From: Sphingobacteriaceae bacterium UBA6709
GTDB lineage: Bacteria; Bacteroidota; Bacteroidia; Sphingobacteriales; Sphingobacteriaceae
DNA: 43,977 bases
Direction: 5' to 3'
Assembly (NCBI GenBank): GCA_002454425.1
Contig: DKIV01000006.1
Coordinates: forward strand, 1-43,977
Shown here: piece by piece, positions 16,967 to 26,211 of the stretch
How the letters are laid out: every line of letters begins with the position of its first letter
Position numbering within the stretch: position 1 is the stretch's first letter
Program-made: the position numbers and the translations under genes
The notes under the pieces: generated by a model
The model's database searches: none
What the model saw: the letters and a program-made list of their open reading frames with translations, nothing else
Told to the model about the DNA's origin: nothing

Positions 16967-17926
16967 ATGCAGAGGCTTCTGATTGGCATCCTACTAATCA
17001 GCGCATTGATGATATCAATGTCAAGCCTTTGCTATGCTCAATCAGCCGGGTCTGAGGATCCGGCTGATATCATTATTGACTTCGGAGCCACCATCACCCT
17101 GCAGGCCAACACCGCTAATGCGGCTGCATGGCAATGGTTTAAAGACGGCCAGCCTATTGACGGCGCGTACGACAACAAATTAAAAGTAAGCGCCCCGGGC
17201 GACTACAGCGTCATAGCCTACAACTCGTTGTCCTGCGCTTCGCCCCGCTCCGACCTCGTTAGAATAAGGATGAAATCAGCACGTGCCGATATGGAGATCC
17301 GAAAAAATTCGGAAATAAAGCAGGTAAACCCCGGCGACACGTATGAATATATCCTGGAAGTACATAACAAGGGGCCTCATACGGCGACAAACATACAGGT
17401 GGAAGACCAGCTGCCGGAAAGCATCGACTTCAAAAGGTTTAGCAATCTATTTAGCGGTAAAGCGCAGTTTGACGAAGCGACACGCAAAATCTCATGGCGT
17501 CTAGACAGTCTGCAAAAAGATATGACCGAAAGACTCCGCTTCTCGGTGATACCTGATAGAAAAGGACAGGTCACCAACACTGCAAAGGTCGCCTCCACTG
17601 AGCCCGACCCCGACATGTCAAACAATCTGGCAACGGACATAAAAAACATCCTCGGATTAAAAATCCCGAATGTAATCACCCCGAACGGCGATGGCAAGAA
17701 TGATTCTTTCGTTATTCCCGGATTGGTAGACTTCCCCGACAACGAAATCGTCATCATCAACCGATGGGGGAACTCCGTGTATCAGAAGCATAACTACCAG
17801 AATGACTGGACAGGAGAAGGTCTCAACGAAGGCACTTATTTCTACGTACTCACGGTAAAGAATGAAAGAGGTCATACCGACTCTTACAAAGGCTATATAA
17901 CACTGCTACGATCTCAAACACATTAA
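16967..17926 (+). CDS. Type-B T9SS adhesin (Ig-like, DUF11, CHU_C)
   Basis: 319 residues. A signal peptide (MQRLLIGILLISALMISMSS, cleaved near CYAQ) is followed by an Ig-like module with WQWFKDGQPIDGAYDNKL. A DUF11-type repeat follows (about 112-225) with VNPGDTYEYILEVHNKGPHT and NTAKVASTEPDPDMSNN. The last 85 residues form a gliding-motility-associated C-terminal domain (CHU_C, type-B sorting signal): IPNVITPNGDGKNDSFVI, VIINRWGNSVYQKHNY, GTYFYVLTVKNE and YKGYITLLR. Such domains direct export by the type IX secretion system and are normally encoded next to a PorP/SprF protein, as here (1-bp gap). Its length is small for the class. No other T9SS component is in the window. Confidence 0.92.
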   Translation: MQRLLIGILLISALMISMSSLCYAQSAGSEDPADIIIDFGATITLQANTANAAAWQWFKDGQPIDGAYDNKLKVSAPGDYSVIAYNSLSCASPRSDLVRIRMKSARADMEIRKNSEIKQVNPGDTYEYILEVHNKGPHTATNIQVEDQLPESIDFKRFSNLFSGKAQFDEATRKISWRLDSLQKDMTERLRFSVIPDRKGQVTNTAKVASTEPDPDMSNNLATDIKNILGLKIPNVITPNGDGKNDSFVIPGLVDFPDNEIVIINRWGNSVYQKHNYQNDWTGEGLNEGTYFYVLTVKNERGHTDSYKGYITLLRSQTH

Positions 17927-17927
17927 T

Positions 17928-18926
17928 ATGCATCCACTCACGCGCATCCGCTTAACGAAGCATCTTCTGATCTTGCTTGCCTGCATTCTTTGCGGCACAA
18001 CGCTTAAGGCACAGCAAAACGCTCAATATAGTCAATACACCTTCAACGGATTATTTATAAACCCGGCCTATGCCGGCTACAAACAGGATTTCTATATCCA
18101 TTCCTTCTACAGATCGCAATGGACGGGACTGAATGGCGCTCCTCAAAATCTGTCTTTATCTGTAGATGGAGCAGTAAACGACAAAAAAGTAGGACTGGGA
18201 CTGCAAATGCTGACTGACGTAGTGGGCGCGCAAAGTCTATTTTCCGCTACCGCCTCCTACGCTTATCGCTTACAGATAGGCAGCAATGAAAACAGTCGCC
18301 TATGCCTGGGCATCGGCCTTGGCTTCATACAAGCGGGGCTCGACGGCACTAAGCTCAATCCTATCGATGGCTTCGACCCCAGCATCCCGCAGGGACGAGT
18401 AAGCAACATCTTACCTACCGGGCGTGCCGGTATCCTCTACACGAACGACGACGTATTCATCGGTATAGCTTCCGACAACCTCATCACAAAGGTCTTCAAT
18501 AAGGATTACACCCTGAAAGTGCCGCTCCCCCAACCGCATTACTATTTCAATGCCGGAGCTATTCTAAAAACCAATGCCGATGTAAAAATTAAGCCATCAG
18601 TTCTCTTTAAAACGGACCTGCATGGACCTGCAAGCCTTGATCTTAACACCTCCATATTATTGAACGAACAAATATGGCTTGGCGCGGCCTACCGCACAGC
18701 CGCTCCGTTTTACAATAAGCTAAATCCCGATGCGCCATTACAAAAGTCAAACGCCATTCTGGGACTTGTAGAGTTTATGCCCAACCAAAATATCCGCATA
18801 GGCTATGCTTTTGACTTTTCACTCTCCAAGCTCTCAAACTACAGCTACGGATCTCACGAAATATCCCTCGGAATATTCCTCAGAAGAAGCAAAACAACAC
18901 CAAACACCGCGAAATGTTATTTCTAA
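17928..18926 (+). CDS. PorP/SprF family T9SS outer-membrane protein
   Basis: 332 residues. A signal peptide ends near TTLKAQQ, followed by the hallmark AQYSQYTFNGLFINPAYAG, then HSFYRSQWTGLNGAPQNLSL. The rest is a predicted outer-membrane beta-barrel with repeated aromatic-ended strands and Gly-rich turns, ending RIGYAFDFSLSKLSNYSYGS and EISLGIFLRR. PorP/SprF proteins cap or anchor T9SS type-B cargo at the surface and are typically paired with one CHU_C protein, matching the adhesin gene 1 bp upstream. The last residues (SKTTPNTAKCYF) extend a little past the usual barrel end. It is the last gene of the cassette. Confidence 0.94.
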   Translation: MHPLTRIRLTKHLLILLACILCGTTLKAQQNAQYSQYTFNGLFINPAYAGYKQDFYIHSFYRSQWTGLNGAPQNLSLSVDGAVNDKKVGLGLQMLTDVVGAQSLFSATASYAYRLQIGSNENSRLCLGIGLGFIQAGLDGTKLNPIDGFDPSIPQGRVSNILPTGRAGILYTNDDVFIGIASDNLITKVFNKDYTLKVPLPQPHYYFNAGAILKTNADVKIKPSVLFKTDLHGPASLDLNTSILLNEQIWLGAAYRTAAPFYNKLNPDAPLQKSNAILGLVEFMPNQNIRIGYAFDFSLSKLSNYSYGSHEISLGIFLRRSKTTPNTAKCYF

Positions 18927-19035
18927 GGGCTCCACAATAAAACAAATTTCACTGATCGTCAAACAGTTAAAAAAAACTCTCCAAAAATTTTTAATAATAT
19001 AAACAGGAAAGCGCAAAAAAGACATTCTCTTGTTA

Positions 19036-19043
19036 TATATTTG
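19036..19043 (+). promoter_or_regulatory. -7 box TATATTTG of tRNA-Ala
   Basis: TATATTTG matches the Bacteroidota -7 consensus TAnnTTTG exactly and ends 13 bp before the tRNA 5' end, a normal distance for a stable-RNA promoter. No clear TTTG -33 element is seen upstream. Confidence 0.6.
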
Positions 19044-19056
19044 CATCACTCAAAAC

Positions 19057-19130
<74 letters not shown>

Positions 19131-19143
19131 CTCAAAAACAAGG

Positions 19144-19171
19144 GCTTTACGATAAACTGTAAAGCTTTTTT
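19144..19171 (+). terminator. Terminator after tRNA-Ala, possibly bidirectional
   Basis: GCTTTAC (19144-19150) pairs with GTAAAGC (19159-19165) over an 8-nt loop and is followed by six T, a good intrinsic terminator for the tRNA. Read from the minus strand the same hairpin is followed by CCTTGTTTTTG, so it may also end the xylan operon, whose last stop codon is 18 bp away. Confidence 0.8.
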
Positions 19172-19189
19172 CATTTCTGGGGATATACA

Positions 19190-21094
19190 TCAGGGATCAG
19201 TCCGAAAAGGAGAAGCGGGAAGTCCTTCTTTATTATACAAATTCGGATTTATAGGATTGTCAGCCCAAGCGTAACGTACATATAGCGGCTTTCTAACACT
19301 CTCATCCCATACAACAACCTTATTATTATCAATAATAGCCTTGGCCCATACAAACTTCCTATCCGCTCCGGCTATAGCGAAGTCACTTAAAGGCTCGCCG
19401 TCATTAGCAACCAATCCGCTGCCTATGTGATTAAAGGAAATAATAATCTTATCCGTTAAGATAATAGATTCCTTGAAGATAGGTCCGGAAAACACAATAT
19501 TCTTCTTGTAAACCATCCCCAGAGCAGATAATGCCGCCCGATATCCGATTACTTCTTTATTTTCAGGATGTATATCATTCCACTCTCCCGCGTCTATACC
19601 CACCACCATTGCGGTATTAGGTACTTTAAGACTATTTAACTGCGCTTCTCTTAAACGAGCCCAATTACTTTCCGAAGGCAAATAATTGTAATCCATAAAC
19701 CCAGGTAACTGAACATAGATAAAAGGCAGATCATTATTATGAAACTGCTTTCGCCAATCATGCATTAATGCAGGGAGCAATCTATCATACATGACCGGAT
19801 TTCCCGTATTAGCTTCCCCTTGGTACCATAAAACGCCCTTTATGCCATAACGTTTTATGGGAGCGATCATTCCGTTGTATAATGCTGTTGGCTGATTCTG
19901 AGGCAAGGAAGAGAAAGTATCTTTATACTCACCAGGCAAAAAAGAAGTACCCACTTTATATTGCCAATATCCTTTTAAGTCAACAGTGTCGGTTCCTGCA
20001 ACCAAAGCATAAGGCTTATCCGGAACAAAACCTCCCTTTCCCAAATTGTTGGTAACCCTGATAACAAATAAGTTCTTCCCTTCTTTTAACACTCCCTTCG
20101 GAATATTATAGCGTCGCTGCGGATACTGGTAACCGGTACTTCCAATTTTCTGACCGTTTATAAAGAGTTCATCAGCATCAACTATTCGTCCTAAGAACAC
20201 CTTCGCATCATAACTAATCAAAGAAGAAGGAAGATTAATATACCGTCTATACCAAACAACCCCATTTAACCCTTTCAATCCTTGATCTGCCCAATATCCC
20301 GGAATATTAATATTCCTCCAGTGAGATGGTTTATACTTCAAGTCAAACCATTTCAAAGAGTCTGTTAATCCTCTATCAGGACGAAGCCTCTCCGAATCAT
20401 CCTTTTTAACTGCAATTTCTCCTGCCTCTACCTTATTTTTATCAATGATATCTCTTATGCTTTTAAATGCCGACAGATTACTTTCACTGATCCATGATTC
20501 AATTGGAGAGCCCCCAACACTCGCATTAATAATCCCAATAGGCACTTTCGTTTCTTGAAATACTTTCTTGGCAAAAAAATATGCTACAGCGCTAAAAGTA
20601 CGTATGTCATTTCCTATCGCAGCCTTCCACGTCCCCGATCCATTATTCAACGGGCCCTGAAGACTGGATGAGTTAGGTATTAGAAATTGTCGCACCAAGG
20701 AGTAATTCGCCTGTGCTATTTCTTTTGAATAAGTAACCTCATGGACGCCTATATTATGCTCCATGTTCGATTGTCCAGAGCAAAGCCAAACGTCACCAAA
20801 TAAAACATCTTTTACCTGGACATTATTTCTTCCGGAAAAATTCATCGTATAAGGCCCTCCAGCCTTTACCGCAGGAAGATCTATTTCCCATTTTCCCTCC
20901 AGATCTGCAATTGTTCGAAAGGAGCGACGATTAAAATGCAGTGCGATCTTCTCTGAGGGGCTGGCGGTCCCCCAAAGCTTTATGTTTTGATCTCGCTGCA
21001 GAACCATTCCGTCCTGAATAATATCAGGCAAATGTATCTGAGCAAAATTTACCAAGCTAAATCCCAGAAGAAATATTAAAAACACATACTTCAT
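19190..21094 (-). CDS. Sialate O-acetylesterase-like carbohydrate esterase
   Basis: 634 residues with a signal peptide (VFLIFLLGFSLVNFAQ). The SGNH/SASA hydrolase core shows nucleophile Ser109 in CSGQSNME, then INASVGGSPIESW, VLWYQGEANTGNP, and Asp507/His509 in WNDIHPENK as the likely dyad partners. Between the two core parts is an inserted jelly-roll module (about 250-350) with WFDLKYKPSHWRNINIPGYW, VVWYRRYINLP and ADELFINGQKIGSTGYQYPQ, like GH2 sugar-binding domains. This layout matches the 9-O-acetylesterase-like family, some of which deacetylate xylan (CE20/CE6-like). Within this locus, removal of acetyl groups from xylooligosaccharides is the likely job, not sialate. It is the last gene of the operon, 2 bp after the GH3 gene. 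Confidence 0.9.
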   Translation of the reverse strand: MKYVFLIFLLGFSLVNFAQIHLPDIIQDGMVLQRDQNIKLWGTASPSEKIALHFNRRSFRTIADLEGKWEIDLPAVKAGGPYTMNFSGRNNVQVKDVLFGDVWLCSGQSNMEHNIGVHEVTYSKEIAQANYSLVRQFLIPNSSSLQGPLNNGSGTWKAAIGNDIRTFSAVAYFFAKKVFQETKVPIGIINASVGGSPIESWISESNLSAFKSIRDIIDKNKVEAGEIAVKKDDSERLRPDRGLTDSLKWFDLKYKPSHWRNINIPGYWADQGLKGLNGVVWYRRYINLPSSLISYDAKVFLGRIVDADELFINGQKIGSTGYQYPQRRYNIPKGVLKEGKNLFVIRVTNNLGKGGFVPDKPYALVAGTDTVDLKGYWQYKVGTSFLPGEYKDTFSSLPQNQPTALYNGMIAPIKRYGIKGVLWYQGEANTGNPVMYDRLLPALMHDWRKQFHNNDLPFIYVQLPGFMDYNYLPSESNWARLREAQLNSLKVPNTAMVVGIDAGEWNDIHPENKEVIGYRAALSALGMVYKKNIVFSGPIFKESIILTDKIIISFNHIGSGLVANDGEPLSDFAIAGADRKFVWAKAIIDNNKVVVWDESVRKPLYVRYAWADNPINPNLYNKEGLPASPFRTDP

Positions 21095-21096
21095 GA

Positions 21097-23718
21097 CTAA
21101 TTCTTCTTAATGTCTGCTCTTAGGTAATTACTTGTTGTTTTAACAAAATCTAAAGGTTGTCCTCCTCCTACACTGATTGATAAACTGGCATTAGGAATAT
21201 ACGCCACTCCATTTTTATCCAACAAGGATAAATGACTAGATCGAATGTCGAAGGTTACGACTTTACTCTCTCCAGAAAGAAGCGCAATCTTTTGAAAGCC
21301 CTTCAATGATCTTAATGGGGTTAGCTCTTCACCCTCATAAGAAACATACAATTGCACAACCTCTTCTCCCTTTAGCGAACCAACATTCGAGACCTTGACC
21401 CTTATATTCAATAAAGAATCTTGCGCCAGATTACCCTTAACGGATAAACTATCGTACCTAAAACGAGTATAGCTTAAACCATATCCAAAAGGATAAAGCG
21501 GCTTTCCATTGAAATACCGATACGTTCGTCCTTTCATCTCATAATTGTTAAAATCAGGAAGGTCAGCATCGCTCTTGTAAAAGGTTACAGGTAAACGTCC
21601 GACAGGGTTATAATCACCAAATAGAACGTCCGCCAACGCAGTACCGGCACTTTGTCCGCCATACCAGGCATTCACGATGACTGGTATGTGCTCACTTTCC
21701 CAGGGAGTCGCAATTGCACTTCCAGTCATCATTACAAAAACAACCGGTTTTCCTATCGTGTTAAGCGACTTCAACAATTCTGTTTGCACAGAGGGTAACA
21801 TAATAGAAGTTCTATCGCCGCCATTAAAGCCAGGATAAGGAACTTTCATCTCCTCCCCTTCCAGTTGAGGAGAGATACCTCCAACATATACAATTGCATC
21901 CACGTCTTTCAATCGATTAACCATCGCGTTAAAATCAGTTTTCCTGTATTTCCCACAAGACAGATCTACTGAAGCAGCACCCTCGAGTTGCTTATATTCC
22001 AATACGATAGTATACTTTCTCCCTTTCAACAAATGCACTTCAAAGTTTCTCGCCCCCCATCGATTCCGTTCCCACGCATCTAATTTTAATTCTCCGTTGA
22101 CAAAAACTCTATAGGCATCGTCCGCAGACACTTCAAAGGTTAGCTTTTCAGTCTTGTCAGGAGTCAGCATGGTGCTGAACCGCGCTGTAAAATTGTATGA
22201 ATTCACACTTGGATATGGCCGTTGACCTTCAGCCCAACTATTCTTAAAATCTTTTTCATAGCGTACTGCACTGGGCTTACCTGCTAACTCCAGATTATTA
22301 AAATATTCTGCTTTAACTCCCCGTCTTCCATCTACAGCGAAAAACGGACTCATATCCTGATACTGTAATAACGTATCATTTGTAAAATTTATCGCCTTTT
22401 CATAGAGCACAGTCGCATGAGGAAGTTTACGCTTTATCCCTTCCAATGCCGTAACTACATGAGAAGGAGTTCCATTGTAATTGCCTAATACGGATATATC
22501 ATTATCAGCATTAGGACCGACAACAGCAATCTTTTTTATTTTCTTATCTAATGGAAGGATATTTTTTTCGTTCTTTAAAAGCACGATGGACTGCTGTGCC
22601 ATTTTTAAAGCCAGCTCCTGATGTTCCTTGCATTCTATAACAGACGCCGGTGTTTGAGCATACTTCACATTCGCAGGAGAATCGAATAATCCCAATTTAA
22701 AGCGAACCTCAAATAACCTTCTTAATGAAATATCGATTTGCCTCTCCGTTATTTTGCCCTCATTTACAGCATTAATCAAAGTATAATAAACATTTGTACC
22801 ACATTCTACATCCGTACCATGCATTACGGCGTCCACGGCAGCTGCAGCAGAATCGGGATGAGTCTTATGATGTTTAAAGAAATCATCTATCGCCCAACAG
22901 TCGCTGGTAACATATCCCTTAAATTTCCATCTATTGCGTAAAATATCATTCATCAGTAGATCGCTCCCACAACAGGGTTGTGTACGAAAAGCATTATAAG
23001 CACACATTACCCCAGCCACATTCGTACCTGTGATCAATTCCTGAAACGCTGGCAAATAAGTATTCCAGAGATCAAAATCAGAGACATTTGCATCGAATAC
23101 ATGCCTCAACGGCTCCGGACCACTATGCACAGCAAAATGCTTTGCGCAGGCTGCCGCCTTTAAGTATTTAGGATCATCTCCCTGTAAGCCATGAACAAAT
23201 GCTCTTCCCAACATCGCTGTTAGAAAAGGATCCTCACCATAGGTTTCCTGTCCTCTGCCCCATCTTGGATCCCGAAAGATATTGATGTTGGGAGTCCAGT
23301 ACGTCAGACCAAGATAACGGAGATGTTTACGATTTTCTTTATTGGCCTTATTGAAAACAGCTCTTCCCTCAAGCGCCGAATAATCGGCCATTTGAGCAAG
23401 CATTGTAGTATCCCAGGTGGCAGCCATCGCGATGGCCTGCGGAAAAACGGTAGTGTGATACGGGGTACGCGCAACACCATGAAGAACCTCATTCCACCAA
23501 TCATAAGCCGGTATCCCCAAACGATCTATGGCTGGAGTAGCATTCAACATTTGATAAACCTTTTCTTTTAGCGTTAATCGCCTGATCAAGTCCTCAATTC
23601 GCTGTTCATTACTCAATTGCTCATTCCACATCGGATAATTCTTATACACTTGACCATAGAGCGTATAAGAAAATAAAAGAAGTATAAAAGCAGAAAATAA
23701 ACTCTTCATAATAACCAT
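21097..23718 (-). CDS. GH3 beta-xylosidase-like enzyme with PA14 insert
   Basis: 873 residues. A signal peptide ends LYGQ; an internal ATG at codon 4 (23709) is an equally good start. The GH3 N-terminal barrel contains GRGQETYGEDPFLTAMLGRA, KHF (193-195) and VTSDCWAIDDF, with nucleophile Asp273. The C-terminal sandwich holds ISPQLEGEEM with probable acid/base Glu620. A PA14 module is inserted at about 468-588 (VKAEYFNNLELAG to AASVDLSCG). An Fn3-like domain closes the protein (YPFGYGLSYTRF, then EEVVQLYVSY). This GH3-PA14-Fn3 architecture is common in Bacteroidota xylan loci. Release of xylose from non-reducing ends in the periplasm is inferred from context; arabinofuranosidase or glucosidase activity is possible. 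It sits 14 bp after the GH43 gene. Confidence 0.93.
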   Translation of the reverse strand: MVIMKSLFSAFILLLFSYTLYGQVYKNYPMWNEQLSNEQRIEDLIRRLTLKEKVYQMLNATPAIDRLGIPAYDWWNEVLHGVARTPYHTTVFPQAIAMAATWDTTMLAQMADYSALEGRAVFNKANKENRKHLRYLGLTYWTPNINIFRDPRWGRGQETYGEDPFLTAMLGRAFVHGLQGDDPKYLKAAACAKHFAVHSGPEPLRHVFDANVSDFDLWNTYLPAFQELITGTNVAGVMCAYNAFRTQPCCGSDLLMNDILRNRWKFKGYVTSDCWAIDDFFKHHKTHPDSAAAAVDAVMHGTDVECGTNVYYTLINAVNEGKITERQIDISLRRLFEVRFKLGLFDSPANVKYAQTPASVIECKEHQELALKMAQQSIVLLKNEKNILPLDKKIKKIAVVGPNADNDISVLGNYNGTPSHVVTALEGIKRKLPHATVLYEKAINFTNDTLLQYQDMSPFFAVDGRRGVKAEYFNNLELAGKPSAVRYEKDFKNSWAEGQRPYPSVNSYNFTARFSTMLTPDKTEKLTFEVSADDAYRVFVNGELKLDAWERNRWGARNFEVHLLKGRKYTIVLEYKQLEGAASVDLSCGKYRKTDFNAMVNRLKDVDAIVYVGGISPQLEGEEMKVPYPGFNGGDRTSIMLPSVQTELLKSLNTIGKPVVFVMMTGSAIATPWESEHIPVIVNAWYGGQSAGTALADVLFGDYNPVGRLPVTFYKSDADLPDFNNYEMKGRTYRYFNGKPLYPFGYGLSYTRFRYDSLSVKGNLAQDSLLNIRVKVSNVGSLKGEEVVQLYVSYEGEELTPLRSLKGFQKIALLSGESKVVTFDIRSSHLSLLDKNGVAYIPNASLSISVGGGQPLDFVKTTSNYLRADIKKN

Positions 23719-23732
23719 TGACTATTGAAATC

Positions 23733-24713
23733 TTATTCAACAATATGAATAGAGCCATCTGCATGATGAGAAAGCTTAACCATCTTTATATTTCGCAGAT
23801 GTGTTTCTCCTGATAGCTCTACATCATGATAAAACAGGAACCACTCTCCTTCAAATTCACAGATCGAATGATGGGTCGTCCAGCCTTCCACTGGATCCAA
23901 TAATCTGCCGGCATAGGTAAAAGGACCGTAAGGATTATCAGCAATAGCATAGCAAATAAAATGAGTATCTCCTGTGGAATAAGAGAAATAGTATTTACCG
24001 TTAAATACATGCACCCAACTAGCCTCAAAAAAACGCCTCTCAGTGTCTCCGGCAAGCAAAGCATTTCCTTCTTCATCGATAATCACCAGGTCTCTCACGT
24101 CTTCAGAAAACGACAACAGATCATCGGAAAGCCTTACAACCTTCGCGCATAACGCAGGTTCGCGGGGCTCCGGCAAATGAGCAAACGGACCTTCGCCTTC
24201 AGATTTAAAGTAACCATCCCGCCATCGTTGCAATTGACCGCCCCATATTCCTCCGAAGTAGAGATAATATCCGCTAGCGGGATCTTTAAAGACGGCGGGA
24301 TCTATTGAGAAACTGCCCGCTATCGGTTTAGCTTCCGGCCTGAATGGGCCTGTAGGAGAAGAACTAATCGCTACACCGATCCTAAAAATGCCATCATAAT
24401 CTTTTGCCGGAAAAAACAGATAAAACTTACCATCTTTTTCTGTGGCATCGGGGGCCCACATCTGTTGGCTCGCCCAAGGGACGTCACTAACATGCAATGC
24501 TACACCATGATCAACAGCTTCAGATATTGGAGAATCCATTGAAATAACGTGATAATCGTCCATTGCAAAATGGCTTCCTAAATCATCAAACGGTATATCG
24601 TTTTCTACATCATGAGAAGGATAGATGTAGATCTTTCCGTCAAACACATGTGCAGAGGGATCTGCGGTATAAATATGCTTTACAAGGGGGGCTGACAAAT
24701 ATTTCTTTTCCAT
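23733..24713 (-). CDS. Cytoplasmic GH43 xylosidase/arabinofuranosidase
   Basis: 326 residues with no signal peptide (MEKKYLSAPLVKHIYTADPS), so it should act in the cytoplasm after the symporter. It has a five-bladed propeller with catalytic base Asp18 (TADPS), pKa modulator Asp138 (FSIDPAVF) and general acid Glu230 (RFFEASWVH). Other family blocks are QQMWAPDATEKDGKFYLFFP and GWTTHHSICEFEGEWFLFYH. No accessory module is attached. The 34-bp gap to the transporter gene upstream supports co-transcription and a transport-then-hydrolyse pair, as in xynP/xynB systems. Beta-xylosidase is the likeliest activity; alpha-L-arabinofuranosidase is the alternative, as GH43 subfamilies cannot be separated by eye. 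Confidence 0.92.
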   Translation of the reverse strand: MEKKYLSAPLVKHIYTADPSAHVFDGKIYIYPSHDVENDIPFDDLGSHFAMDDYHVISMDSPISEAVDHGVALHVSDVPWASQQMWAPDATEKDGKFYLFFPAKDYDGIFRIGVAISSSPTGPFRPEAKPIAGSFSIDPAVFKDPASGYYLYFGGIWGGQLQRWRDGYFKSEGEGPFAHLPEPREPALCAKVVRLSDDLLSFSEDVRDLVIIDEEGNALLAGDTERRFFEASWVHVFNGKYYFSYSTGDTHFICYAIADNPYGPFTYAGRLLDPVEGWTTHHSICEFEGEWFLFYHDVELSGETHLRNIKMVKLSHHADGSIHIVE

Positions 24714-24747
24714 CTGTAACTCTTTTTATATGATAAATCTGTATTAA

Positions 24748-26190
24748 CTAATCGGCTGAGCGCTTCTTTTTCAAATCTCGCTCTATTTGTATCTCCACCT
24801 TCTTGTTTATCTCATAGAAAAACAGCAAAATCCCTCCCGCTAAGAATGAGGTCGCCGGAAACACACTAACCAGCATTTTAATACCATTAATTGTACTATC
24901 CGATTGAACCAGGGCGCTGTTTGGGACATACTGAAATAATCCAAGAAACATCGCTAACAATGCACTACCTATTGACAATCCAGCCTTTAACCCAACCATC
25001 ATGGCAGAAAAAATAATAGCCGTTGCCCGCCTGTTATTCTTCCACTCACTAAAATCTGCCACATCGGCAATCATTGCCCAGAGAAGAGGAATCGTAATAC
25101 CATAAAAGAAGCCATGCAAGATCTGCGATAGAAACATCCACATTACGGCCGTCCGGGAGAATAGGAAAAACACTAAAATGAACAGCGTGGATATAAATAG
25201 CGCAATACCAAACACATCCCGTTTTCCATACTTATCTGCCAATCGCTTAGACAGCGAAATACCTACAATCATAAATATGATTCCTCCGGCATTAAACAGT
25301 CCTAATCCGGCAGACACGGGTTCATTGCCAAAGAAATTTATCCCTAATTCAGAAAATGTAGACAGAAGAGGAGATATAAAAGATGTAAGACTCTCTCTAT
25401 CAACATAATTCTCAAAATAATACACATAAGCCCCTCCTTTCATGGCAAGGGTGATGAAAATCAGAAGCGTTAAAACAAGCATCACCATCCAGGGTCTATT
25501 CCCGGATAGATCTTTCAGGTCCTGCTTTAACGTCGACTTTTGCTCCGGAGTAGGAACAATTCGCTCCCTGGTTGACAGGAATGTGATAAGTAACAGCACT
25601 GTACCAATAACAGCAAGCCAGGACATCAACGTTTGAATTCCGTCGGACTTATCACCATGTCCAACATAAATAATAATAGGAAGCATAAAGACCTGCACAA
25701 AAAACTGAGCAAACATAACAGCAACAAAACGGTAAGAAGACATACTGTTCCGCTCAGCCATATCTCCTGTTATCACCCCACTCAAGGCAGAATAAGGCAG
25801 GTTATTGGATGCATAGAAAAGCAATAATAAAGCATAGGTAATCACTGCATAGATTAGTTTTCCCTCATAAGAAAAATGAGGAGTGCTAAATGCCATAAAG
25901 GACACAATTCCCAAGGGAATCGCTGTAAACAAAATCCAGGGACGAAACTTCCCCCAACGCGACTGTGTTCTATCTGCCAAAGCTCCGATAATCGGATTAA
26001 ACGCAAATGCAGCTATCAGTCCTACTGTAGCAATAATAACCGAAGCGTGGGCTGATTTGAGCCCATATATATCAGTATAAAAATAAGCAAGATAAGTAAC
26101 CAATGTCTGGAATACCAAATTAGCAGCCAGGTCGCCGAGGCTATATCCAATTTTTTCCCAAACAGAAAGTTTTTGTGATGAAGTAGTCAT
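24748..26190 (-). CDS. GPH-family (MFS) sugar:cation symporter
   Basis: 480 residues with about twelve hydrophobic helices. Conserved glycoside-pentoside-hexuronide (GPH) symporter elements are present: WEKIGYSLGDLAANLVFQTL near the N-terminus, FNPIIGALADRTQSRWGKFR with PWILF in the first intracellular loop, NLPYSALSGVITGDMAERN, and GITIPLLWAMIADVADFSEW. The closest functional analogues are XynP/XylT-like xyloside transporters. The role inferred here is uptake of xylose or short xylooligosaccharides across the inner membrane, feeding the cytoplasmic GH43. The C-terminus is a basic amphipathic tail (EIQIERDLKKKRSAD). It lies 21 bp after the second GH10 gene. Confidence 0.93.
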   Translation of the reverse strand: MTTSSQKLSVWEKIGYSLGDLAANLVFQTLVTYLAYFYTDIYGLKSAHASVIIATVGLIAAFAFNPIIGALADRTQSRWGKFRPWILFTAIPLGIVSFMAFSTPHFSYEGKLIYAVITYALLLLFYASNNLPYSALSGVITGDMAERNSMSSYRFVAVMFAQFFVQVFMLPIIIYVGHGDKSDGIQTLMSWLAVIGTVLLLITFLSTRERIVPTPEQKSTLKQDLKDLSGNRPWMVMLVLTLLIFITLAMKGGAYVYYFENYVDRESLTSFISPLLSTFSELGINFFGNEPVSAGLGLFNAGGIIFMIVGISLSKRLADKYGKRDVFGIALFISTLFILVFFLFSRTAVMWMFLSQILHGFFYGITIPLLWAMIADVADFSEWKNNRRATAIIFSAMMVGLKAGLSIGSALLAMFLGLFQYVPNSALVQSDSTINGIKMLVSVFPATSFLAGGILLFFYEINKKVEIQIERDLKKKRSAD

Positions 26191-26211
26191 AGTATACGGA
26201 ATATTTTAAGG

